A stretch of DNA of 8,492 nucleotides from assembly GCA_045598975.1 (NCBI GenBank), contig JAZRVE010000036.1, positions 1-8,492 on the forward strand, given 5' to 3'. The translations under genes and the position numbers were made by a program. Positions 1-5,253 of the stretch are shown piece by piece. The stretch is from UMGS882 sp045598975. Its GTDB lineage: Bacteria > Bacillota > Clostridia > Oscillospirales > CAG-382. The notes under the pieces were generated by a model. That model saw only the letters and a program-made list of their open reading frames with translations. It was not told the origin of the DNA and searched no databases. Each line of letters starts with the position of its first letter. Position 1 is the first letter of the stretch.

Positions 1-35
1 AAAGTCAAGTGCTCTACCTACTGAGCTACAGGGGC
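1..35 (-). tRNA. tRNA-Lys (probable), 5' part only, cut by the window edge
   Basis: Read on the minus strand, the segment gives a canonical tRNA 5' half: 7-nt acceptor strand GCCCCTG, TA at 8-9, a D-arm with stem GCTC/GAGC and loop AGTAGGTA, A26, anticodon-stem strand CTTGA, then C32, T33 and the first two anticodon bases TT. The exact count of 35 nt to position 35 fits standard numbering. An anticodon starting TT allows Lys, Gln or Glu. The anticodon stem CTTGA followed by CTTT matches the usual bacterial tRNA-Lys(TTT), so Lys is favoured. The 3' half lies outside the window, so identity and integrity cannot be confirmed. A strong promoter sits directly upstream. Confidence 0.85.
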
Positions 36-54
36 ATCCTCCGACAGCTTTTTT

Positions 55-83
55 ATGATAGCACATCAAAACCGTTTTGTCAA
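55..83 (-). promoter_or_regulatory. Sigma-A promoter of the tRNA gene
   Basis: On the minus strand there is a perfect -35 box TTGACA (78-83), a 17-nt spacer and a -10 box TATCAT (55-60). The -10 lies about 20 bp upstream of the tRNA 5' end. The spacer ends in TGTGC, giving an extended -10 (TGn). It lies after the stop codon of the upstream M23 gene, so the tRNA is expressed independently. Confidence 0.85.
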
Positions 84-146
84 GTGCTTTGCGAAAAAAA
101 CTCATATTTCGCCGAAAATCCCCCTGTTCGCCCGTCCGTTCGCGCT

Positions 147-854
147 TTACGCGCCGGTTTCCGCGGCGCCGCCGCCCGCAAGCCGGTAGGCGATGACCGC
201 CATTTCTTCCCTCGTCAGAAAACTCTGATAGCAAAACGATCCGCTTCCGTCACCTTTGATGATCCCGTTCGCCTCGCAATAGGCACGCTCTTTTTCCGAC
301 CAGTCCGATGCCGCCTTTTTCGCCCGCTCGGCAAGATAGCCGTCCATCAGTCTGTTAAACGTCTCCTGCGTCATGTTTTCATCCTCCTCTTCCTTTACCT
401 CTTTTACTTCTTTTTTCTCTTCCTCCCGCTCGTTCGGGTTGTAGACATAGGTGCCGATCCGATTGGGAATGCCGGTATAGGCGCAGACGTCAAGACACGC
501 CGAGCCCGTTCCCATGGGGCGCAGTTCCAGATGCGTATGCGCACCGAAGGAATTGCCGGTATTGCCCATCATGCCGAGCTCGTCGCCCTTTCTGACGCTC
601 TGCCCGTTTTTCACGGAAAAGCTCTTTAAGTGCATATAGTAGACACGCCGCCCGTCCGGTACCGTCACCACCACGTAGTTGCCGGCGCCGTTCGCCTGGA
701 TGCCCGTCCGCACCACGCCGTCCGAGACCGCGTATACCGCCGTGTTTTCCACGCCGACAAGGTCGATCCCCTTGTGATTCTCTTTTTTGCCGTTTAAGAT
801 GCGCTCGCCGAAGGGGCTCGTTACCCGAAACGCCCCTTTGAAACAACAAACCAC
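147..854 (-). CDS. M23-family peptidase (LytM type), endolysin-like, with C-terminal lysin/SLH-like module
   Basis: A 235-residue protein predicted to be a zinc metallo-endopeptidase that cuts peptide cross-links of peptidoglycan. All M23 landmarks are visible: H27 and D31 in HKGID, H75 in YMH, and H106/H108 in HTHLE; H27, D31 and H108 should bind zinc. The catalytic domain spans about residues 5-140. A highly charged Glu/Lys linker follows (142-159), then a C-terminal module of about 70 residues containing DWSEKERAYCEANGIIKGDG and TREEMAVIAYRL. That module resembles the C-terminal domain of clostridial phage lysins and the end of an SLH motif, and it probably binds the cell wall (inference). 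There is no signal peptide or membrane segment, as in phage endolysins, so either a holin-like exit or a prophage origin is possible. The GTG start follows a good ribosome binding site. The gene is single, with its own promoter. Confidence 0.9.
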   Translation of the reverse strand: MVCCFKGAFRVTSPFGERILNGKKENHKGIDLVGVENTAVYAVSDGVVRTGIQANGAGNYVVVTVPDGRRVYYMHLKSFSVKNGQSVRKGDELGMMGNTGNSFGAHTHLELRPMGTGSACLDVCAYTGIPNRIGTYVYNPNEREEEKKEVKEVKEEEDENMTQETFNRLMDGYLAERAKKAASDWSEKERAYCEANGIIKGDGSGSFCYQSFLTREEMAVIAYRLAGGGAAETGA

Positions 855-870
855 GTTCCTCTCCTCCTTT
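852..870 (-). promoter_or_regulatory. Ribosome binding site that fixes the GTG start of the M23 gene
   Basis: On the minus strand AAAGGAGG (863-870) lies 8 nt before GTG (852-854). There is no ATG nearby, and the N-terminus must lie close because the M23 fold starts within the first ten residues. The start is therefore taken as GTG. Confidence 0.75.
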
Positions 871-908
871 CTCGTATTGTATGCCCGTCTCTGTGTCCGG
901 GTTCCTTA

Positions 909-937
909 ATTATAGCACATTTGTTCTGTTTTTTCAT
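909..937 (-). promoter_or_regulatory. Promoter of the M23 peptidase gene
   Basis: On the minus strand a perfect -10 TATAAT (909-914) is preceded by TGTGC, giving an extended -10 (TGCTATAAT). At 17 nt spacing the -35 region reads ATGAAA (932-937), a weak match. The extended -10 may compensate. The predicted leader is about 50 nt long and ends in the AAAGGAGG ribosome binding site. Confidence 0.65.
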
Positions 938-977
938 TCTTTTCCCTTGTCCGTCCCGTAAACAGAAAATGAATATC

Positions 978-1008
978 AAAAACCGTTCCGGCACCCGGAA
1001 CGGTTTTT
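978..1008 (-). terminator. Rho-independent terminator of the trkA-trkH operon
   Basis: A perfect inverted repeat: AAAAACCGTTCCG (978-990) pairs with CGGAACGGTTTTT (996-1008) around a 5-nt loop GCACC. On the minus strand the stem is followed by a T run (the A run at 978-982 on plus), 27 bp after the trkH stop codon. The plus side also ends in six T, so the element could work in both directions. It insulates the trk operon from the M23 gene downstream. Confidence 0.9.
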
Positions 1009-1034
1009 TACACATATAAGCGGGAGGCATCGCC

Positions 1035-2480
1035 TTATTTTTCCCGATGCCACGTCGAGGGGAAGAAAACGAACAGAAGCGGGAAAATTTCCAGTCTTCC
1101 AAGCAACATCGCGCCAGAAAGCAGATACTTGGATACGTCCGAGTAGGCGCCGTAGCCGCCCATGGGGCCGACATCGGCAAGCCCGGGACCGACGTTGTTG
1201 AAGCAGGACACCACGGCAGAAAGATTGGTCTCGAAGTCGAAGGACGGTTCGAGCAGACTGATCCCGAGGAAAAATGCCGCCATGCCGAACATATACAGCG
1301 CAAAGTAGACGGCAATGCCGTTTAGCGTCATCTCGTCCACCGTCTTGCCCTCCGTTTTGACGGTCTGCACCGCACGCGGATGGAGCATCCGGCGGAACTC
1401 TCTCGCGATCATCTTGCACAGCAGTATGACGCGCGACATTTTGAGTCCGCCCGCCGTAGAGCCGGCACAGCCGCCGACGAACAACAGCAGAAAGATGAGC
1501 GCACGGGAGAAATTCGGCCACAGGTTAAAGTCCGTCGTCGCGTATCCCGTCGTGGTCACAAGGGAGGATACCGTGAAAAACGCATGGCGGACGGTATCGC
1601 CGAACGACGGAAAACGGACATTGGAGGCGATCAGTGCCGTCGAAACGGCGATGACACCGAAATACACCCACAGCTCGGTGCTCTTGAACGCACTCTTGAA
1701 GCGGCGGATGAGGATGAGGTAAAACAGGTTGAAATTGATGCCGAACAGCATCATGAAGACGGCGACCACCCATTGCAGATACGGGGAATAGGCAGCAAGC
1801 CCGTCGCTCCGGACGGAAAAGCCGCCGGTGCCCGCCGTACCGAACGCCGTCACCGTGCTTTCAAACGGGCTCAGCCCGCCGGCAAGCAGAAAGCCCGTCT
1901 CCGCCACCGTCAGCACGATGTAGATGAGGTACAGGATCTTCGCCGTGTCCTTGACGCGCGGCAGTAATTTGCCGACGACCGGTCCCGGCATCTCGGCGCG
2001 CAGGATATGAATGGAGCGATCCGACACCTTCGGCACGATCGCCATGATGAAGACAAGTACCCCCATGCCGCCGATCCAGTGGGAAAAACTGCGCCAGAAC
2101 AGCAGTCCGCGGCTCATATCCTCAAGTCCCGACAGCACCGACGCGCCCGTCGTCGTAAAGCCGCTGACCGTCTCGAAGAAGGCGTCGGCATACGACGGCA
2201 CCTCTCCCGACAGCACGAACGGCAGAGCGCCCACGGCGCCCATGATGAGCCACACAAGCGCCACGATGGCAAACCCTTCGCGGGCATAGATGGTCTGACT
2301 GCGGGGGCGGAACAGCTTTGTAAGCAGAAAGCCCGCCGCCGCCGAGCCGACCGCCGTGAACAGAAAGGCGTAAAAGCACGCCTCTCCGTAACCGAGCGAC
2401 ACAAGCGCCGGCAGAAGCAGTAATGCGCCAAGCACCACGAGCATCCGCCCGAGTGTCTGGATCACCATTTTGAAATTCAT
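1035..2480 (-). CDS. trkH: TrkH/KtrB-family potassium uptake channel subunit
   Basis: A 481-residue polytopic membrane protein, normal length for TrkH. It forms the K+ conducting pore gated by TrkA. Four pore-loop repeats are visible, each with the selectivity-filter glycine: TTTGAS (G112), TAGTGGFS (about 215-222), TTTGYAT (G312) and NNVGPG (G431). The intramembrane-loop signature GGCAGSTAGGLK (336-347) and the C-terminal GRLEIFP (461-467) are also typical. Many hydrophobic segments run from residue 12 to 475. It is the second gene of an operon with trkA, 48 bp downstream of it, and ends at a strong terminator. The ATG at 2480 has AAGGA at 2493-2497, an unusually long 12-nt spacing. An internal ATG at codon 5 is even further from it, so translation initiation may be weak or structure-dependent. 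Ion selectivity (K+ versus mixed K+/Na+) cannot be decided by eye. Confidence 0.95.
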   Translation of the reverse strand: MNFKMVIQTLGRMLVVLGALLLLPALVSLGYGEACFYAFLFTAVGSAAAGFLLTKLFRPRSQTIYAREGFAIVALVWLIMGAVGALPFVLSGEVPSYADAFFETVSGFTTTGASVLSGLEDMSRGLLFWRSFSHWIGGMGVLVFIMAIVPKVSDRSIHILRAEMPGPVVGKLLPRVKDTAKILYLIYIVLTVAETGFLLAGGLSPFESTVTAFGTAGTGGFSVRSDGLAAYSPYLQWVVAVFMMLFGINFNLFYLILIRRFKSAFKSTELWVYFGVIAVSTALIASNVRFPSFGDTVRHAFFTVSSLVTTTGYATTDFNLWPNFSRALIFLLLFVGGCAGSTAGGLKMSRVILLCKMIAREFRRMLHPRAVQTVKTEGKTVDEMTLNGIAVYFALYMFGMAAFFLGISLLEPSFDFETNLSAVVSCFNNVGPGLADVGPMGGYGAYSDVSKYLLSGAMLLGRLEIFPLLFVFFPSTWHREK

Positions 2481-2501
2481 ACGGTACGCCCGTCCTTCCT
2501 C

Positions 2502-2528
2502 ATGATGCGAATGATACGAATGATGCGA
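2502..2528 (-). repeat. Three tandem 9-bp units in the trkA-trkH spacer
   Basis: On the plus strand the units are ATGATGCGA (2502-2510), ATGATACGA (2511-2519) and ATGATGCGA (2520-2528), perfect except for one base in the middle copy. In the mRNA they read TCGCATCAT, TCGTATCAT, TCGCATCAT. The array starts directly after the trkA TGA stop (2529-2531) and ends just before the AGGAAGG ribosome binding site of trkH. Nine is a multiple of three, but the array is outside both reading frames. Confidence 0.85.
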
Positions 2529-3887
2529 TCACGCGAGAATGTCCGCCAGATCGCCGAGCGTCACGCCCGAAGCGATGACGACCACCCGATCCTCCGGCAA
2601 AATGGCGTCGTCGCCGGACGGGATGATGGGTTTGCCGCCGCGGACGATGCCGGCGATGAGAACGTTCTTTTTGAGATGCAGTTCCCGGAGCGGGATCTCC
2701 ATGAAGGCAAAATCCGAGCGCACCTTGAATTCCAGCGCCTCCGCCTTGCCGTCCATCAGCCGGTACAGCGTCTCCACGCTGCTGCCGACGGAGCTTTGCA
2801 GAGCCCTCGCGTAGCGGGTGACGATATTGCCGACGAGCTTGCGCGGCGACACGATGCTGTCGACGCCGAGCTTTTCCGAAAGCGTGGCGATCTCGGTGCG
2901 GTTGACCTTGGAGATGACCTTGGGAACGCCCTGCGAAAGGGCGAAATAGGAAATGAGGATGTTCTCTTCGTCCATGCCCGTCAGCGCCACGAAAGCGTCC
3001 ATGGTGCGGATCCCTTCCTCTTTGAGAAGGTCTGTCCGGGCACCGTCGCCGCAGATGAGAGCGGCTTCGGGAATGGCGTCGGAAAATTCCTCACAGCGTG
3101 CCTTGTCGCGTTCGATGATCTTGACGTTGTTGCCGGAGGCGACGAGCAGTTTGGCAAGATAGTACGCCGTGCGGCTGGCACCGAGGATCATGATATTGCG
3201 CGCCTTTTTCTGCAAAATGCCGAGCTGGCGCAGAAGCTTGGTGATCTCGGCGTGCGACGCCGTCACGCCGATACGGTCGCCGCCTTTGAGGACGAAGCCG
3301 CCGCCGGGGATGAACACCTCGTCGCCGCGCTGGACGGCGCAGACTAAGAATTTGGCGTCGTACGCCTTGCGCATCTGCGCGAGCGTCATGCCGTCAAGCA
3401 CGGAATCGGCTTTGAGCACAAGCTCCACCATCTCGAAATGACCGCTGGAAAAAGTCTCGATGTTGACGGCGGAGGGGAATTTCAGAATGTTGTATATCTC
3501 CTTAGCGGCGGAGCGCTCGGGATTGAGAGACTCGGAAATGGCGAGATTCTTGCGGAGAAAGCCGAGCTCGTCGTCGTTGTATTCGGGAGTGCGGATACGC
3601 GCGAGCGTATGGGCGGCGCCCATGCGTCCGGCGAGAAAACAACTGAGCATATTGGTCTCGTCGGAATCGGTGACGGCGACGAACAGTTCGCAGGCCGAAA
3701 CGCCGACCTCCTGCATCAGACTGCAATCGGAAGCGTTTCCGCACGCAAACATGGCGTCGTACCGGTTGGACGCTTCTTTGACGACGTCATCGTTCACGTC
3801 GATGCCGACGACATCGTGTCCCTCCGACACAAGGTTTGACAGTACCGTAAGCCCGATCTTACCGAGTCCCGCTACCACTATTTTCAT
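2529..3887 (-). CDS. trkA: Trk potassium uptake system regulatory protein TrkA
   Basis: A 452-residue cytosolic gating subunit, full length for the duplicated-RCK TrkA. The order is: TrkA-N Rossmann domain (about 1-125), TrkA-C (about 140-222), second TrkA-N (about 230-350), second TrkA-C (about 370-452). The first nucleotide site is intact: GLGKIG (G7, G9, G12) with acidic D30 at the end of the second strand, as expected for NAD(H). The second site is degenerate, GASRTA (236-241) with E259; related clostridial TrkA proteins often look similar (from memory). The family forms a ring on TrkH and opens it in response to nucleotides. It is the first gene of the operon, with trkH following after 48 bp. 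The ATG at 3887 is preceded by an AAGGAAAGGAAA-type ribosome binding site, and a promoter lies 56 bp further upstream. Confidence 0.96.
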   Translation of the reverse strand: MKIVVAGLGKIGLTVLSNLVSEGHDVVGIDVNDDVVKEASNRYDAMFACGNASDCSLMQEVGVSACELFVAVTDSDETNMLSCFLAGRMGAAHTLARIRTPEYNDDELGFLRKNLAISESLNPERSAAKEIYNILKFPSAVNIETFSSGHFEMVELVLKADSVLDGMTLAQMRKAYDAKFLVCAVQRGDEVFIPGGGFVLKGGDRIGVTASHAEITKLLRQLGILQKKARNIMILGASRTAYYLAKLLVASGNNVKIIERDKARCEEFSDAIPEAALICGDGARTDLLKEEGIRTMDAFVALTGMDEENILISYFALSQGVPKVISKVNRTEIATLSEKLGVDSIVSPRKLVGNIVTRYARALQSSVGSSVETLYRLMDGKAEALEFKVRSDFAFMEIPLRELHLKKNVLIAGIVRGGKPIIPSGDDAILPEDRVVVIASGVTLGDLADILA

Positions 3888-3942
3888 ACTGCATTTCCTT
3901 TCCTTATGAAAATACCACCCATTATGTTCTGTGATCGCTTAT

Positions 3943-3971
3943 AGTATAGCACAGCTTTTCCGAAATTTCCA
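3943..3971 (-). promoter_or_regulatory. Promoter of the trkA-trkH operon
   Basis: On the minus strand: -35 TGGAAA (3966-3971, four of six consensus bases), 17-nt spacer, -10 TATACT (3943-3948) preceded by TGTGC (extended -10). It would give a leader of roughly 50 nt before the trkA ATG. No attenuator or riboswitch-like structure is evident in that leader. Confidence 0.7.
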
Positions 3972-3974
3972 CCG

Positions 3975-4034
3975 TTTTGCGCAAATATTTACAACCTATG
4001 CTATTTTCCCATGTTATTTCCGTCCTTTTGCGCA
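3975..4034. promoter_or_regulatory. Pair of TTTTGCGCA 9-mers in the divergent control region (possible operators)
   Basis: The 9-mer TTTTGCGCA occurs at 3975-3983 and 4026-4034, 51 bp apart, about five helical turns. The first copy extends into a perfect 10-bp palindrome TTTGCGCAAA (3976-3985) and lies just upstream of the trkA -35 box. The second directly precedes a candidate -10 (TATACT, 4035-4040) for the rightward gene. Placement next to both promoters suggests a shared regulator, but no factor is known and chance cannot be excluded. Confidence 0.35.
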
Positions 4035-4040
4035 TATACT
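4035..4040 (+). promoter_or_regulatory. Candidate -10 box for the DUF3298-like gene
   Basis: TATACT stands 66 bp upstream of the GTG start at 4107, but no good -35 lies at 16-18 nt. A rival reading is TTTACA (about 3988-3993) with an 18-nt spacer to TGTTAT (4012-4017). One of these probably drives the gene; the sequence alone does not decide. Confidence 0.25.
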
Positions 4041-4090
4041 GTCCCTGCCGGCAAAACAAAAAACTTACATTATTCCTACATGAATCAAAG

Positions 4091-4109
4091 AAGGGAGTCC
4101 TGCCGTGTG
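4091..4109 (+). promoter_or_regulatory. Ribosome binding site choosing GTG 4107 as the start
   Basis: AAGGGAG (4091-4097) is 9 nt before GTG (4107-4109). Neither the in-frame ATG at 4080 nor the first ATG of the frame at 4011 has a purine-rich site before it, and the residues they would add look non-coding. Confidence 0.65.
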
Positions 4110-4805
4110 AGCAAGCCCGTGCGTCCGTTTTCGGTGCGCCGTCTGCGCAAGACCGTTTCCCACAAAGGAAGGGACGTGCTCGTCATCCACGTCCGCATCC
4201 CCGTTTTCGAGCCGATCGAAAACTCGCCGCAGGAAGAAAAATTCATTCTCACCGTCAATCGGTTTTACGAAAAATGCGCCGCTCGCTATGCGGCAAACGC
4301 CGAACGCAAGGCGAAACGCGCCCGTGCCGTCTGCGAAAAGACCGGTGTGCCCGCGCTTTCCGCCGTCATGCGCCCGCTCGTCACCTATGCCGACGAGCGT
4401 ATCCTGTCGGTCTGCCTCGACGTCGGCTCGTTTGACGGGCACACCATGAAGACCGTGCGCTTTTCGCAGATATGGGACAGAGAAAGCGCGTCGCTCCTTG
4501 CGCCGTCCGATCTGTTCCGCTTATCCCGTGCGCATAAGGCGCACCTGCGCTCCTGCGTGCTCGACGCCGCAAGAGAAGCGTCCGAAAAAGGCGCCTTTAC
4601 GGGATACGGCGACTACGAAAAGCGGCTCGTCCGCCGTTTTTCGGCGGAAAACGTCTGCATCCTGCCGCACGGCATCGGCTTTTTCTACCCCGGCGGTGAG
4701 CTTTGCGCCGACGGTGATCTCATCCCGCTGTTTGTCGTGCCGTGCGAAAAAATCGACGGCGTCCTGAAAATCACGTTTCGGCGGCATGTTTTAACAGATT
4801 GTTAA
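4107..4805 (+). CDS. RsiV-like protein with DUF3298-type C-terminal domain, no membrane anchor
   Basis: With a GTG start the product has 232 residues. The C-terminal part (about 120-220) has the layout of the DUF3298/RsiV domain: LLAPSDLF (130-137), a helical stretch, then HGIGFFYPGGELCADGD (188-204) and a final strand LFVVPCEKI. The N-terminal part (about 22-110), with FILTVNRFYEKCAARYAANA and LSVCLDVGSFDGHT, resembles the preceding DUF4163-like half. In Bacillus subtilis RsiV this region lies outside the cell and binds lysozyme. Here there is no signal peptide or transmembrane helix in front of it, so the protein appears cytosolic and no sigma-factor gene is adjacent. Its role is unknown. 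The upstream ATG at 4080 and the longer frame from 4011 lack a ribosome binding site. It lies just ahead of the ATPase operon, in the same direction. Family call by pattern only. Confidence 0.7.
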   Translation: MSKPVRPFSVRRLRKTVSHKGRDVLVIHVRIPVFEPIENSPQEEKFILTVNRFYEKCAARYAANAERKAKRARAVCEKTGVPALSAVMRPLVTYADERILSVCLDVGSFDGHTMKTVRFSQIWDRESASLLAPSDLFRLSRAHKAHLRSCVLDAAREASEKGAFTGYGDYEKRLVRRFSAENVCILPHGIGFFYPGGELCADGDLIPLFVVPCEKIDGVLKITFRRHVLTDC

Positions 4806-4806
4806 A
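4790..4806 (+). terminator. Weak hairpin over the stop codon of the DUF3298-like gene (possible terminator)
   Basis: TTTAACA (4790-4796) pairs with TGTTAAA (4800-4806) around a 3-nt loop, overlapping the TAA stop. T-rich stretches follow (ATTTG, CTTTTTCCGTTTTTT up to about 4829). The stem is short and AT-rich, so termination would be inefficient. Read-through into the ATPase operon is plausible. Confidence 0.25.
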
Positions 4807-4840
4807 TTTGTCGCTTTTTCCGTTTTTTATCGGCGAGCGG

Positions 4841-4869
4841 TTGCAATATGGAAGCAAGTTTGTTATAAT
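4841..4869 (+). promoter_or_regulatory. Main promoter of the V-type ATPase operon
   Basis: -35 TTGCAA (4841-4846), 17-nt spacer and a perfect -10 TATAAT (4864-4869) preceded by TGT (extended -10). Transcription should begin near 4876, giving a leader of about 60 nt before subunit H that contains the hairpin at 4887-4918. Confidence 0.85.
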
Positions 4870-4886
4870 ATAAACGAATGACGTGC

Positions 4887-4918
4887 TGCGGCGGGAACAG
4901 GATGTTCCCGACACCGCA
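4887..4918 (+). promoter_or_regulatory. Bulged stem-loop in the 5' leader of the ATPase mRNA
   Basis: TGCGG (4887-4891) pairs with CCGCA (4914-4918), and CGGGAAC (4892-4898) pairs with GTTCCCG (4904-4910). This makes a 12-bp stem with a 3-nt ACA bulge on the 3' side and a 5-nt loop AGGAT. It begins about ten bases into the predicted transcript and stops 6 nt before the AAAGGA ribosome binding site. No U tract follows, so it is not a terminator. It may stabilise the mRNA or control access to subunit H; function is inferred. Confidence 0.6.
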
Positions 4919-4924
4919 TAAAAG

Positions 4925-4941
4925 AAAGGAAGATGTCTATG
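4925..4941 (+). promoter_or_regulatory. Ribosome binding site favouring the second ATG of subunit H
   Basis: AAAGGA (4925-4930) is only 2 nt before the ATG at 4933 but 8 nt before the in-frame ATG at 4939. The second ATG therefore fits normal spacing; choosing the first would add only Met-Ser. Confidence 0.6.
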
Positions 4942-5253
4942 GCGGATACTCTGATCACGTCCATCCGCGAGGCGGAAGAAGCGGCGGCAAAGCTGCTGCG
5001 GGACGCCGAAGCGCAATCGCAGAGCATCGTGAACGACGCCAAAACCGCCGCCGCCGAATGGCTGGAAAACGCCGAGACCGAAGCCGCAAGGCTGGCAAAA
5101 GAGAAAATCGCCGACGCCGATGCCGCCGCTTCGCAGACCCTCCGCGAGCAGGATCGGAAATTTTCCGAAAACGCCGCTCTTCTGCGGGAAAACGCCGAGC
5201 GCAAACTGCCGGACGCCGTCGAACTTGTTTTGAAGGAGCTTGAAAAGCTATGA
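4939..5253 (+). CDS. ntpF: V-type ATPase subunit H/G-like peripheral-stalk subunit (NtpF/AhaH type)
   Basis: About 104 residues from the preferred ATG. Nearly the whole chain is an Ala/Glu/Lys-rich coiled coil with few helix breakers, starting DTLITSIREAEEAAAKLLRDA and ending LVLKELEKL. This is typical of the small stalk subunit that pairs with subunit E to form the peripheral stator of V/A-type ATPases. Recognition rests mostly on the Ala/Glu repeat pattern and on being the first gene of an H-I-K-E-C operon, the order of Enterococcus hirae ntpFIKEC. The sequence alone is low-complexity and would not be diagnostic. The stop overlaps the start of subunit I (ATGA at 5250-5253), which suggests translational coupling. 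Confidence 0.85.
   Translation: MADTLITSIREAEEAAAKLLRDAEAQSQSIVNDAKTAAAEWLENAETEAARLAKEKIADADAAASQTLREQDRKFSENAALLRENAERKLPDAVELVLKELEKL

Noticed and set aside
94..120. Possible terminator after the M23 gene: minus-strand ATTTTCGGCGAAAT hairpin followed by a T run
   Set aside because: Only about five pairs, one of them G-T, and the T run begins several bases after the stem. Too weak to call.
236..241. Degenerate second nucleotide-binding loop of TrkA treated as loss of function (positions here are protein residues)
   Set aside because: GASRTA-type loops appear common in clostridial TrkA proteins from memory, and the first site is intact, so this looks family-normal.
9..629. Long plus-strand ORF opposite the M23 gene
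   Set aside because: Its start is inside the tRNA, it has no ribosome binding site and it is antisense to a gene with intact catalytic motifs.
2477..2503. Eight-codon minus-strand ORF whose TGA overlaps the trkH ATG, which could couple translation
   Set aside because: It has no ribosome binding site of its own; the only purine-rich site in the spacer lies inside it. Such a short ORF is likely by chance.
2502..3347. 281-codon plus-strand ORF opposite trkA
   Set aside because: Antisense shadow in a GC-rich gene; composition rich in Arg, Asp and His with no recognisable motif, and it starts within the tandem repeat.
4878..5243. Plus-strand ORF out of frame with subunit H, including an ATG next to the hairpin-loop AGGA
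   Set aside because: It is Arg/Gly-rich shadow translation of the subunit H coding region, and its ATG has no usable ribosome binding site.
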